Assembly (NCBI GenBank): GCA_033964015.1
Contig: CM066914.1
Location: 17,439,637-17,503,636 of the forward strand
DNA: 64,000 bases
Source of the DNA: Scolanthus callimorphus
Lineage: Eukaryota; Cnidaria; Anthozoa; Actiniaria; Edwardsiidae
Direction of reading: 5' to 3'
The translations under genes were made by a program, and so were the position numbers. Of this stretch, positions 11,261 through 24,700 are shown in pieces. Numbering within the stretch: the stretch's first letter is position 1; every line of letters starts with the position of its first letter. The notes under the pieces are model-generated. The model had not been told where the DNA came from and made no database searches. It saw nothing but the letters and a program-made list of their open reading frames with translations.

Positions 11261-12345
11261 TATACCACGTGACTAAGCACTTGTTCACCCAAGTGTGGTT
11301 ATCTAAGGTTCATCCCTTCAACGATGTAAACCTTTTCACGTTTGATGACGTCATCAATTAAGTCATACCACGTAACCATGCAGTTACACCCACCTTGCCA
11401 CTTAGATAACTTCACCCAAGTTTGGTTGTCTGAAGTTCATCCCTTCTTGAGATATATCATTTTTCTCCTATAATGACGTCATCAATGACGTCATACCTCG
11501 TGACCATGCTGTTGCATCCCCCTTGCCACTTAGATAACTTCACCCAAGTTTGGTTGTCTGAGGCTCATCCCTTCTTGAGATATATCATTTTTCTCCTATG
11601 ATGACGTCATCAATGACGTCATACCACGTGACCACGCAGTTGCACCCCCCTTGCCACTTAGATAACTTCACCCAAGTTTGGTTGTCTGAGGTTCATCCCT
11701 TCTTGAGATATATCATTTTTCTCCTATGATGACGTCATCAATGACGTCATACCACGTGACCACGCAGTTGCACCCCCCTTGCCACTTAGATAACTTCACC
11801 CAAGTTTGGTTGTCTGAGGTTCATCCCTTCTTGAGATATATCATTTTTCTCCTATGATGACGTCATCAATGACGTCATACCACGTGACCATGCAGTTGCA
11901 CCCTCCTTGCCACTTAGATAACTTCACCCAAGTTTGGTTGTCTGAGGTTCATCCCTTCTTGAGATATATCACTTTTCTCCTATGATGACGTCATCAATGA
12001 CGTCATACCACGTGACCATGCAGTTGCACCCTCCTTGCCACTTAGATAACTTCATCCAAGTTTGGTTGTCTGAGGTTCATCCCTTCTTGAGATATATCAT
12101 TTTTCTCCTATGATGACGTCATCAATGACGTCATACCACGTGACCATGCAGTTGCACCCCCCTTGCCACTTAGATACCTTCACCCAAGTTTGGTTGTCTG
12201 AGGTTCATCCCTTCTTGAGATATATCATTTTTCTCCTATGATGACGTCATCGATGACGTCACACCACGTGACCATGCAGTTGCACCCCCCTTGCCACTTA
12301 GATAACTTCATCCAAGTTTGGTTGTCTAAGGTCCATCCCTTCCCG
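11261..12345. repeat. 128-bp satellite array, about 8.5 copies
   Basis: The word GATAACTTCA recurs at 11405, 11533, 11661, 11789, 11917, 12045 and 12301 (variant GATACCTTCA at 12173), an exact 128-bp period. The 5'-most unit is degenerate. Each unit holds TGACGTCATCAATGACGTCA followed by CACGTGAC. The array ends near a short (CGGA)n run at about 12400-12421. I see no coding potential. Confidence 0.95.
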
Positions 12346-12825
12346 AGATTTTTTAATTTTCTTAGTATACCACAGGGTTCCCATGAGTTTCCGCGTACGG
12401 CGGACGGACGGACGGACGGACGTACGCTATACCTTTAATACCAGGAAGAAACAAAAAATTCATATCTCAAGAAGGGAACAACCTATGGCAACCAAACTTG
12501 GACACATTAATCTTTTGGGCGATACCATTTCAACGCCCTAATCATTTGACTTGGCGCCGTCAATAACGTAAGCAAAATGAGCAAGAAAGCCCGTGACGTT
12601 TGAAAACCAACTCCATAGTTATGCGAGACGTTATTTTCTTAGGTATGGTGCTCCGCTTGCACGGGCCTTCGGCCCGCGCAGGAGCTCCGCTATAACGAGG
12701 TAGAAAGGCTGATACTACGCAAAAAATCTTAACAGGACAGTGGCAAACTGAAACTGAAAGTACATAAGCAACCGTGGACAGCTGTTTCGACCTTTATTAA
12801 AATATAAGGGTTAATTGTCTGAAAA

Positions 12826-13595
12826 TAGTCCGGTCAATTTAGCGTTTAACCTGGAAAAAATTGCAACATGGGATTTTTATACAGCAAATTCTCAGGAACA
12901 TATGTGAGAAATACGTGTCCAAATTTTGTGAAAATCCGTTCGGGGGAAGTTGGTTAAATTCGGGGTTTTCCGTCTCCACGAAGGAAAGCCCGTTGTTTTC
13001 GGTGGCACAGCCAATGATAGCGAAAAATTCGAAGGGAGGGATATAGACTGTAGAGCCGTAACTCGGTGTGATATTGAACAAGATATCGAGCAATTTCTTT
13101 CTACTGCAGAGTGTGATTGCATAGATGTGAATTTTGTGTTTTTTAATAACCAATTTTGCAAAATAATAACAACATAATGCTGAGTTTTGACAAATCCCAT
13201 ATGATCCTTGTATTTCACGCGTGGTGATACACTAAAGTTCGAATATTATACGCTAAAAGAAATAAAATAAATAAACTGATCATAGGCGTAACTCATCGCT
13301 CAGAAATTATTTGTTTAAACCGAAAAACCTTCTTAAATCTTTCCCAGTTTCATCTGCACAGTCTATAAACATTCTCCCAGTTTCTGTGTTTTCATTGTCT
13401 AAGTGCCGCCGAAAACAAAAGGCGCCCTTGACGTCGCCGGTAAAACCACAAATTTAACCAATTTCCCCAGGTCGGATTTCTACGAAATTTGGATATGTTA
13501 TTCCTACATATGTTTTTGACAATTAGTACCAAAAATTTCCCATGTTGCAATTTTTTCCAGGGTCGGGGTTTTTTCGGGCTAATTTGACCGGACTA
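12826..13595. mobile_element. Foldback element, TIR TAGTCCGGTCAA
   Basis: The ends TAGTCCGGTCAATTTAGC and GCTAATTTGACCGGACTA pair, and the arms continue imperfectly inward for over 150 bp (AAAAAATTGCAACATGGGA at the left pairs with CCCATGTTGCAATTTTTT at the right). The overlapping ORFs inside on both strands are shadows of this palindrome. Confidence 0.75.
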
Positions 13596-14705
13596 AAAAG
13601 ACAGTTACAGATTGCAAACTGGGCGAAGTCCTCAAGGCGCGCCATGTTACATAAAACGAGGCAATTTTTATTGTGAGCGTGAAACATCCCGCGGCAACTT
13701 GCAATTTCTTTTATTTCGTCATCGTTGCGTTGTACGTTGCAAGAAAAATGATCTTATTTATACCAAGGGATAATCAACGCCGCATATTTTTAGGGGAAGA
13801 TCCCCGGGACATTGTAGCTGCTTATTGTAGTTGTAAGAGTTTAAGACTGCCTAGTGGCATGGCCATTGATGGTAAACATCTTCGGGGACTTGAGCGGTTT
13901 TCTTCACCAAAAGACGTCGAACGTCTCTGAAAACAGCCCTTGGGCGCCAGCACTTTTAAGTAAAAAGGTTCTCTCTAGAGCAAGTCGGTTACTGTTATCT
14001 GAAAGGAAGTATACGTCGGGACAACTTGGGCTCAGGAAAGATTTGTAAACAATATCATATTACTACTTCAAAGGACTTTGAAGACCTTCTTATTTAGGAA
14101 GGCACATTTCTTGGCTTAATATATATAGACTCTAAATACTGATAGAACAAAATAATATTAGTTATTGTAAAACGCGAGTGGGCTTTGTGGAATTCGCTCT
14201 ATATGAATAATTATATTATTATTATTATTATTAAATAAATAACGCACAGAGTACTAAAGTATGTATGAAAAGTAAAAATGTAACAGTATTTAATGTACAC
14301 AAGGCCCGAAATCCTATTTTCGAGAGGTGCCGTTGGCGACTGAATAAAAAATTCTAGTCTTCAAATAGTGAAGTTTGGTCGCCATCATAGAAATGAATTG
14401 AAAGCTGAGCGCCATCTTTTTCGTCCGAATTAATGCTGTTGACAGTAATTTTAAGAAGGGCATTTTTTTTAAAAGCCTACAGACTGGAAAAGTAAGTCAC
14501 CATCTGGCCTTAATCTAGTCGCCGTTGGTGAACATATGGTCGCAATGTCAGGCCTTGGTATGCGCTGTATATACACTAAGTAGACATTAAATCAATTATC
14601 AATTAGGCTGTTATTAGCATATCAAGTAGATACTACATTCGTATTCCAAAGATTTGCTCTTCTCTTAATAATTAAGTGCATAACGGTTATGTATTATTGT
14701 ACAAT
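13596..14705. other. No gene recognised; fragment of a dispersed repeat
   Basis: About 13,655-13,750 matches part of the repeat at 8853-9240. A TTA/ATT microsatellite lies near 14205-14235. Open frames at 13673-14048 carry no motif I recognise. Confidence 0.45.
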
Positions 14706-15005
14706 TAAGCCCTGTCCACACTAACGCATTTTCGGCAGCGTGTTAGTGTGGACGGGAGATTTAGCTTCAAATAAGCGATCAGTTTTTATTTGATGTTGGC
14801 TTGAGCAAGGACAGTCTCGAATTAATGGTACAGTTGACGTTATCGTTTTCATTTTTATCCGGATTCGACTGTCCACACTGAGAGCGTTTTCAAACTTATA
14901 CGGATTTGTTGAAAACGATCAGCGTGTTAGTGTGGACGGAAGGCCTAAACGTATCAAAAAGTATACGGATTCAAACGAAAACGCGTTAGTGTGGACGGGG
15001 TCTTA
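14706..15005. mobile_element. MITE, TIR CCTGTCCACACTAACGC
   Basis: The left end AAGCCCTGTCCACACTAACG is mirrored at the right by GCGTTAGTGTGGACGGGGTC. Two further GTTAGTGTGGACGG words occur inside (near 14740 and 14925), so the element is internally repetitive. Confidence 0.8.
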
Positions 15006-15113
15006 TAGTAGAACGCTAAATTTTTGTGCATTTCCATTGGTCGAGATTGATCACGTGACATGACTATCAGCCAATGTTGCCTATTTCGCTCATGTAGCGT
15101 TGTACAATCAAAA

Positions 15114-15270
15114 CAATAGGGCTCTTCTGTCTCTATGTGGGACAGTTTACTATGTGGGACAGTTTACTATCGGACATTTAATGTTCAAACTTCATATAAT
15201 TAAACTTACGTTTAAGTTTACTCGAGCAAACTATCCAACGATAGTTTCTTCGGTGGAATGAGCCCTATTG
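15114..15270. mobile_element. Small MITE, TIR CAATAGGGCTC
   Basis: Bounded by CAATAGGGCTC and GAGCCCTATTG, 157 bp, non-coding. It holds a short internal direct repeat TATGTGGGACAGTTTACTAT near 15135-15170. Confidence 0.65.
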
Positions 15271-16103
15271 CCTAATTAGGACCATGCTTCTATTGTTTTT
15301 GTGGCATCTTTAGAAGGAAAACATAGTTATGAGTGGTCCTTCGTGCCGGATTTGAGGCTACAAAATTACGCGCCTACAAAGTCATGTGCAGACACTAATA
15401 ATAAAGTTATAACGCCAACACAATGAATTAAACGAGTACGGTTCAGCATAATGTTACCCTCTACTTAATGTTACATCTACCTGTTTTGATAGTAATGTTT
15501 GAAAAATCGCCTTACCCTAACTTTCCCTCTCAAGTTGTTGTCAACTTTTTATATTTCTCCCATCACAAATTCCAAGACATTGGTGTTTAGATCTCCCTCT
15601 GTCGGAGAATCCACTTATTTCGACAGTATCACGGCTTTTGTTATATGGAATAAAATGTTTGGTGTTGCTTTTTTGAGGTAATTAGCTGGGGAGTGGTGCG
15701 GTTAATGAGTCAAATAACGGCGCATTTACATCCTCGTCAACAGAAAACACGAGAAACAACTACAAATTTGAACTCTTCATTAGCACAGCATCGTACAAAG
15801 GCTTCCGTCAATTATCTTATCTGTCCTGGTCAGTGGCGCACCACTTTGGAGGAAGAACATACTCTCATACTCACCGTAAAATGGATTAATTTTCATTTAA
15901 CATTAACAATTACAAAAGATTGTCTAAAAAGTTTTCGTTCAGACATTTCGGAACGTAAACGTATGTTACGAAGAAGACAGCGTGCCAGAGCATCTCTGAA
16001 TGAGTGAAAAGTTGTTCGACGAACAGGAGAACAAGGAAACGGGTTTATCTTAAAGTATCTTTTGTTTCCTCGTGAAAAGATAAATGGAGTCAGAAATGTC
16101 ACA

Positions 16104-16315
16104 ATAGCTGTATTCACACTAGAGACGAAAAACTCGTCTGAGACGAAAGTTCCTGTCTTATGTCAATTCTACTCAGAAACACTTGCTTGTTATCTGTCTA
16201 AACTTTCTTCTTCAAAACAAGTGTTTTCGCGTGATCACAGAAGAACAGGGAACCATATTCAAGGCGAGAAACTCGTCTCAGACGAGTTTTCCGTCTCTAG
16301 CATGAATACAGCTAA
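16104..16315. mobile_element. MITE related to the 3286-3524 element
   Basis: The ends AATAGCTGTATTCACACTAG and CTAGCATGAATACAGCTAAT pair, and GACGAAAAACTCGTCTGAGA pairs with TCTCAGACGAGTTTTCCGTC inside. Diverged from the 3.3-kb copy but clearly the same family. Confidence 0.7.
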
Positions 16316-19300
16316 TGATGCATTTTCACGTAATCAAGAAAGTAAAGCAAAGAAAATAGTTTCCCGTGATCTAAAAGTATGTTATATTCGTGCCATAGAC
16401 TTCTATCATATCTCTTGCATTTTCATTATTTCACCAATTATGCTGCAAGTTTTAAGTTGAACTACTCTTATATGAGACTGTCATTTGCCACAAAAACATG
16501 AAATTCCAACACAATCATTTTCAGTTATAATGGCCTAAGTCCTTAAAGATATAAGTACATCCTCTATTCTAACATAGACTGTAACCATATTTGAGTGACC
16601 TTTGTTAAGAAAAGATTCACTAAATAAAACCGGAAAGTACACACATTACCGCTTTTGAGGTTAGGTAGAGGTTTTCCTGGGAAAAATCTTCCTTTATATC
16701 AAGGAGCCGCCATTGCGTGTCCTTTATCTACTCATAGACGAAGGTCGTGGTGTCACTTGTACAACCCCAAGTTGATATGGCAATTTCTCATCAAAATTAT
16801 CAGTTTGCCAACTCTTCGAAACAGCTAGAACAAAAACCACATGCGACGAGAAACAACGGCGGGATTAAGTTGGTTTGTTGGTTTTACTGAGATGACCTAC
16901 TGAGAGCGGAAATAGTGGAAGAAAGTCGAATGTTTAATATTTTTCCACATTTTCTTTTTGCGATTTTTTTCTTTCGATTATAATTCGGAATAGCATTTGC
17001 AGAAATAATATGTTATTTCTGTTATCAGTATTAATTAGAAGAATATCATGAATTACAGACGAATCTCTCGACATTGGTCACCCAATCTCTCTGTTATGTA
17101 ATTATGTAATGTAAATGATTTCTTCCCTGCAGCATCCATGGATCCCGATTTTCAGTTTTCTTCAAACAATCTCTTTGTTTTAGTACTTACAAATGAATTA
17201 ACAAACAGCAGTTCTTGAGATCGTATATAGGGATAATTATATTCACCCAAGGTCTCACGAAGTTTCAACAATTAATATTTCGATGTTTCATGTTTTCATT
17301 TTCAGAGGTGTGAGAGATTTTAGTAACATACTATAGTCTATATCATGATATAATTCGCGCTATTCCTATAACCTAAAACTGCATATCGTTTCAACTGCTG
17401 TGATCAAGAAGTCAACTTTGCGAATCCATCATTCGACGAGGACGCCGTTCTAGAACGTTTAATCCAGGGAGCCCGTTATCATTTCGAATATCTAATGCAG
17501 CTCCCTTCTCTAAATGTCCCCTGGTTCTGTCCCCAATAACAACAAATGAGGCACTTGACAATAATGGTGGTAAAGATTAAACAAACACTTACGAACTCCG
17601 CGAGTTTGCGAGTCGTTGTTATTCGCCACATTGTAGAACCAACGAGTAATTGTAGAAGTCTAAACTCTCTTCATGGGATTCGATCGTCTTCTCTATGGTT
17701 ATTTTGGGTGCAATACAGTGGTAACCAGCGGCATATTATTCATTCCACAAGAGATGACAAAACTGAAGCATAAAATTGGAAATGAGAACCAGGAGTCAGG
17801 GGATTGCTGAGTGGGGGTCTGGAGAGCTAATGAACTTTCCCTCAAGACTGGTTGGATGGAAAATCAAATTAGGCACACTTAACTGATTGGCTATGTAAAT
17901 TATTGATTCTTTTAATGTTTCAGTCTGCGGAGGATTCTTGAATGAATATAAAACAGAAACCAAGACTACTGAATATGTTTTAACAGCATTCGCTGAGAAA
18001 AATTTGAAATCGACTCTACAAGTCGATATAACATATACTCAGTAAATCAACGGTGCACCTACGTGCTTTAATGGTTTCAGAGCTTCACCTAGAAAGCTCT
18101 TGAAAATTTTATCTCTTTCTCGCCACACGACATTTCCCTTTCATCTAAAATATTATACGCAATGATGAAATGAAAAAATTCCGACAATATTTACAATATC
18201 GACCACCGGTTTCACTGCCAATTTAATATACTTGAGAGAAAATGTTTATTGTTTTAGTGGTAAAATAGGTTTTTTTGACAAAAAACATAAGCTTTTTCAT
18301 TTTACTCATTTGTTCTTTATAAAATGACATTACTAGTCGAATAAAATGAATTTGTGAAGGCTTAATTTTTGCATCGTAAAGCAATATTGCTTGCCAACTT
18401 TTTTCTTCTGCTAAAATGACAATGTTTAATCAATGCTATAAGCATAACCTTAACTATTCTGTTTTCATTCAAATCCATCCAAATGTCTCTTTCGGAGACA
18501 GGAATCGATCCAACTCGGATCCAGTGATGAGCAGGAAGTCGCTGTTTGTTTTCATTCAAATGCAACAAAAATTTGCCTAATGTTTGAGTCACAAAAGGCG
18601 AATCTCAAATCAGGGGATTGATACCCAGAATGCAGCAGTGCTGACGTGAAATTCGAGATGGTGGCAGCTGGGGTTGAAATGACAAATAAGGTTTGCCCAA
18701 CACCCACAACTGTCACACAGGAAAGCATTGTTTGGGGGAAGATCAATTTTGCAAGTAATTTGTGTACGTTTCGGTGTTGTGGCGTTCGGCAAATCAATAA
18801 ACTTGATCGAGGAAAATGTCAAACACTTTCGAGTAGTCTGCGACTATACATTACCATAGGAATCAGGTTTTTTAATCAGTACGTGAAACGAGAAACAAAA
18901 AAATAGAAAGGAATTATTCGACCATTCCGGTCTTTATCAACACAATTAGAATACCGAACTCTGTCAAACTGTTGCAGGTGTTATTTCAGTTTTAGTCGCT
19001 TGAATTCGTAATTCAAATCGCTATAGCATCATACCTTGCGATCCAAGGTACTCACGTCGTTTTAACAATAAAGACGTCAAAAATCGAAAGATCAAAGTCT
19101 ACTTCGGCCAAAACATCAAACGCGCGTTCTTTTGCCCTTTGATGTCTTTTAGCGGTCTTTCGAACGACAAACTTTCATCATGAAATGTAAGTCAAATCCA
19201 AAGAAACGCAGCGCCATAAATAATTTTGTTGTCTGATAGATTTATCTGAAATATACTATTCGACGAAATTTATTGAACATTTTATACATAAATGGCAAAA

Positions 19301-20882
19301 ATTGTAAAAAAATCTATCATTGGTATGTCTCCTGTTGTTACTAGGAGATTAAACTGCAGTTGCATTTTTGTAGAGCTCGCACCTTTCTATAACCGACGGT
19401 ACAAGATGTGGTTTGACAGATAAATCCGAGAGGTGCCTATTTCACAATTCCCAAAGGTTTATTTTCCCAAACATTACCGAGGAAACCGATCACTCCAGCT
19501 ACACTACCAGTTTGTCAAAAACTATAAAAGTGCTTCTTGGTTTCTGTTTATATTTAATGAGACGACGAACCAGAGTAGAAATCCTCGCTGAAACATTGTT
19601 TTGCGTGAGTAATTTCTTTCCGATACAGTACTCCGGGTCAATATGTCTATACGGTGGGGTCCATGGTTATCTACGATGGGTAAAAATTACTAGAGTTCAT
19701 GATATAGTCATGAAATAATATACACATCTAAACTAAATACCTCCATTCGAAGACCATCAACCATTGTATATAGATCCAAATACCAATAAAACAATTTCTC
19801 TTTCGTGGATCTCTGGGTCTCATTCCATGTGCACCGCAGATTGCAGAAAATTCTTCGATTTTAAGTGGATGTGTAATTCAATTTCTCGGCCGCAGAGAGG
19901 AAAAATATATAGTCGCAAGATTCGGAGCTACACTGAAAATAATTTGAATCACAAAGAAGGCAATTTAACCCGACGCCTCTGGAAGGCAGCTGAGTGGAGG
20001 AGATTAGAATAATATGAAGTTGGAGACAGTGAATTCGCACATCACGTTAGGGCTCAGTATACAGGGTTTAGAAACAGATCCAAACGTTTAACGCAATTCA
20101 AAACGAACTTCCCCGTTATGGCTTGATAAACTTGGTGTATTTGGCGTCTGATTTGGAAATATTAACAAGGCGCGTCTTGAGCCCAGGGTAAAAGTTAGAG
20201 GTCAGCGGTTTATAAAACGGAGATAGCGGAAGTTTTCTCGACTGTAGAAACATAAAAAGGGAAGGCAGCGGTAATATTAGCTTTCGGTGTAAGGCAATAG
20301 CAATTAACTAGATAAATATTCCGTCTCAGACCCGTCCCCATAAAAACGTTCCTCAGCTCACTTGTTATTCGCGAAATAACGTTGAGCATATTAAAGGGCG
20401 TTATACCACAAGGCCATTTTAATTGTACTCAATTAAATCCTAGACAATATAAACTTTGTTCGATTACGCGCGTATTTGTTAGGCTAGTTCAAACGTCGCT
20501 CCTAATTTCATCCGCTTCCCCTCGATAACAATTCCCATTGTTCGCTTCGTTACAGAGCTATCAGGTTTATGTGGTACGTATACTTATTATAATTTTGATG
20601 TGCTTCACTTGCTGTGCTTTCAGAGTTGATATCTTGTACTGTGAGAAACATAGCTTATCTGCTTTCACTATTATTTGGATCACCATGTCAACCATATGCC
20701 GGGAGTCTCGGTGTTTTTGTGTTACTAAAGAGCCCGGCTCGCCCTACCCATAATGCATTGATTTGTTTTGTTTTACTTTAACTTAATGCAAAAAGGAATT
20801 TTAATTAATCAATTTTAACGATTTTGTTGGTTTTCTGTGTATATCTATATAATAAAACGAAAATTACACGATGGATTGAAGA
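16316..20882. other. No gene recognised
   Basis: AT-rich DNA with only short open frames (for example 17546-17773 plus and 18552-18797 minus), none with a recognisable domain, codon pattern or paired splice signals. Confidence 0.4.
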
Positions 20883-21366
20883 TACAGTAAAAACCCGCAT
20901 AAAAGAACAGGTGTTTTGGGGATTCAGGCTGATTTTGTTCTTGTACATTGGGTGTTTTCTGCAAAATCAGCCTGAAAATGTTCTTAACGTGTTCTTAAAA
21001 TTGGTCAAAATACTGCATACACTAAGAGCAGTCAAATACAGATTGAATGTAATTGGTAATTGGCAGAAGGTAACAGTATGTAGTACCAACAATTAGTCAA
21101 GTCCAAAAACAATTGCTTAATGTACCCTGGAAATCCACATAGAGTACCTGCTGTAAAACTCTGTGTGCAATGGTCTAGCACATTATATTGATCTACTTGG
21201 TACTGTACCACTGTAGGTTCCTGTACTCGAATCTAACTGGCAGACATTTTTGTATACAAGAACAATTTTCATGTTTTCAGGCTCCACTTGTTCTTATGTA
21301 TAAGGTACCTTTTTGACAAAATTTCAGCCTTAATCCACTTGTTCTTTTATGCGGGTTTTTACTGTA
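20883..21366. mobile_element. MITE with TA flanks, TIR CAGTAAAAACCCGCATAAAA
   Basis: CAGTAAAAACCCGCATAAAA at the left is mirrored by TTTTATGCGGGTTTTTACTG at the right, each flanked by TA, as expected for a Tc1/mariner-type target duplication. The interior repeats GTTCTT-rich blocks. Non-autonomous, 480 bp. Confidence 0.8.
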
Positions 21367-21725
21367 TTAACTTTATCTTCTCATGTAAAGACTGCGCTCG
21401 TTCGTGAAATATTGTCTTAAAGGGAATCCCGGCTGTCTAGCCAAGCTCAGAGGAAACTTAAGCAACTAAAAAATATTCGACAAAAGTTTATAACTGAAAG
21501 AAACCCAATTAGGCCGACGCGACTCATTTCGCTTTGACGAGATTCTAATTTGAATTTCGCGGGCGCCGCCATATTGGAAATGTGACGTCACTCTTGCGCT
21601 ATAAATTATGCGGCGTATACAGCTTCATCCTAAATCGATTTTCTTCTTTTTACCCTCTCAACATAGAAATTGTTTTCTTGGTGCTGTGTTTTCAAAGCCG
21701 TTCAATATCCTCTACGTATTGATAC

Positions 21726-24700
21726 CTGAACAGTTTGAGTAGCGGCTGTAGCGGTGTCCTCACGTCTTGAAGTAGACTGGACTGGGACTGCTTTCGGACC
21801 GGACGGGCCATATCTCGGACGCACCAGCTCCTTGCCTTCATGACTTTCCTTGGTTTTCACTCTTGCCGAGTCTGCCTATTATGAAAACCTATTAGTTTCT
21901 TAATTATATAGCCGAGTGTGAAATCCATTGTTGCCAACTGTCCAATTATTTTAAAATTGGATCGCGCGCGCGCTGAAATTGGACAATTTCGGCATTTTAT
22001 CATTCTCTATATAATTAATAAATAACTCCATGCTTGTCCAATTAAGAAAAATAATTGATTCCTCGGAATTTGACTCGGCTTGCGGCCTCGTCAACTTTTA
22101 GAGTTCCTCTGAATCATCCAATTTTTTCTTAATTGGACAACATGGAGTCCTATTATATATACATATGATACGCAACAGCAGGGTAATGGTGCTCGAATTT
22201 CTATAGCTCGAGTAGATTTTTTCCCGCCATTTTTGGCTGGCGCGCACGTGCGACACAGGAAGCCCGCAACAAATAAATTGTTGAGCTACGAACTTGAAGA
22301 TTAACGGAGTCTTCTCGACTCACCATTTCTTATCAGTGAGAAATTTTCAGGAAGTAAAAAATTTAAAACTTTTTCGTGAGGGGTTAATTTCTGGCGTATG
22401 TACTATTAATTTCGGATGTTTATGCGAGAGACGCTTCTGATTGGTTGTAATGGAGTTTTCCCGCCTAAATGGACGATTCCACGAGCTATAAGGGCGAATG
22501 TAACACAACTACCAGGATCCAACGCGCGCTTATTAGAAAATGGATTTGTGACTGACATGCAGCGCGCGCACGCATGGAAATAACAACAGGAAGCCTGCAC
22601 AACAAATATTTATTGCTAAGACTGCATGAACATTACGATGCGGTGAGTAAGTTTGAGATTGAAAAGGGTCAAACGTTTTCGTCAAAAGCTGACGGATTCT
22701 TTTCTGGTATAGTATATAAATTTACATTTTGATGGGTGAAGAGGGTGAAGCACGTCCAAGTTACCTGTTTTTCACTTTCTTTAGGTGTCTTTGCATTCCC
22801 GCTTTTCTTGGATTCCAAGTGGCTCTTTTTAAGTATTTGTTTCAAGGCTTCTGGTAGTAAGGCAGTACCACCCTTCGTCATTGTTTCACCTTTGGACATC
22901 TACAGAAAGCAAGGACAGAGAAATAATAGTAAGAAAGTTGCTAGTCAATCCCTACGGCCTGTTTCACTTGATATTTTCTAGAATCGTATGATATCTTTTT
23001 TGTGGAAATTGAGGGCAAGAGACATCATACGATTCAAGTATATTCAAAGTATTCAGTCGGTAGATTCCGCCGAAAATAGCACTCAAAACGCTTTTTTCGT
23101 GCTATTGTCTTAGCGTTATCTAGCTTCCTGAAGCTTTGAATAACACTATAGTATTGCCTACAAAGTTTGGGAACACAATTATGTTGGCAAAATGGCGTGA
23201 CAAATTCAACTCCAAAATCCTTAAATCAAACTAAGTGAAACTCCTCCTAAATCAATCACAGAAAGAGCATCTTCCCTGTTCGCCCCATGTAAGGTAATCC
23301 AGATCAATCCGGAATCCAACTTTTTGTTAGCTTTGGAATCCGGAATCCGTAGAATGGAATCCTGAATCCATATAGCAGGAATCCAGAATCCAAAGGCCTT
23401 GAGAATACGGAATACAAGAATTTATTCAGATAAAGAAATATTGGAATCCGGATTCTTTGAGAATTATGGAATCCGGAATACATTGGTATGGAATCCGGAA
23501 TCCAGTAGGTTGGAATCCAGAATCAAAGGGCTGGAATTCGGAATACAAGGCTTGGATTACCTTACACGGGGCGACCCTGTAATCAGTGTACTGCACCTGT
23601 AACTGGAAAAGGCCTAAGGCAAACGCCGTACCGGAGTCGCGCCGTTCCAATACAGAAGTCAGAACAATAGAAATTTCTTGATTATAAAGTATAATGAAGC
23701 GGCATTCTTTGAAAAAGGAAAGGTTCGACATAAGAAGAGCGGCTGAAGTCCGGCGTTTGCTGTAAGCCTAAAGCCAACCTTTTCATCTTTCTTGGAGCCC
23801 AGTGCAGACTTTGGTCCATTCTGTTTCTTGACCATACCACTGTCAGCTTGATTGCTGTGACGTGATTTGTCATGTTGACCGCTTGATGGGGCGTGTGTAA
23901 GTACCGTATCTTGTGTTCGCGGTTTGAGAGGAATTCTTGACGGCAGTTTCCTTGGCTTCTTCGCTTTTCCGCTAGCCGAAATCTACAACAACAAAAGTAG
24001 TTCTCGTGAACAGGGCTCTGAATTGAGTGTGAGTCTTTGCTCTCAATCCCATATTTTATCCCCCCCCCCCTCAAAAAAAAAAACAATTTTTTATTTATTT
24101 TCAAAACGTGTTTTGATCACAGGTTTTTATGTTCCGCCAGTGAAACTCTGGCCTTTAGCCTGTTTCGCCTAGTGCAGTCGACTGGCTTTCTCTCGGGATG
24201 AAAACCCAGTCGACTGGCTTTCTGTCGGGATGAAAACCAGCGGCGTAGCCAGGAATTTCTGAAGGGGGGGGGGGGGGGGAACATGGGACGAAAATGCTCA
24301 AATTTCCTCCAGCAAATACAGTAAATGTATGGGAAAATTTATGAGAAAGGGGGGGGGGGCTCGGGGCCCCTGGCTACGCCCCTGAAAACGCAGTCGACTG
24401 GCTTTCTCTCGGGATGAAAACCCAGTCGACTGCACTACAGGATTTGACTGGCGGAAGAGAAAACCCCGAAATCCCAAACCCAAAGCAACACGTTTTGAAA
24501 ACAATGCAGCGCAAAACGACAGTCTATTTTCTGAGAAAGGTTTTAAACATGTTAAAGAAAACACAAAAGGATTTCTACAGGTAGACATTCCATCATCCTC
24601 TGCTCGAACGAATCTATTTGGAAGGCAGGAAACCCCTCCTTTCACTGTTGAAACGAAGCACTGTCATAGACATTTCAAGTAATAGATTGTATTGTATCAG

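Noticed and set aside
11261..12345. CRISPR-like array
   Set aside because: Unit of 128 bp repeats throughout with no unique spacers, and the genome is eukaryotic.
12950..13218. Overlapping 75-108 aa frames on both strands
   Set aside because: They lie in the arms of the 12826-13595 foldback and mirror each other.
18610..18822. Cys/His-containing minus frame (CDSCGCW) that resembles a zinc finger
   Set aside because: The spacing fits no finger family I know, and no adjoining exons are visible.
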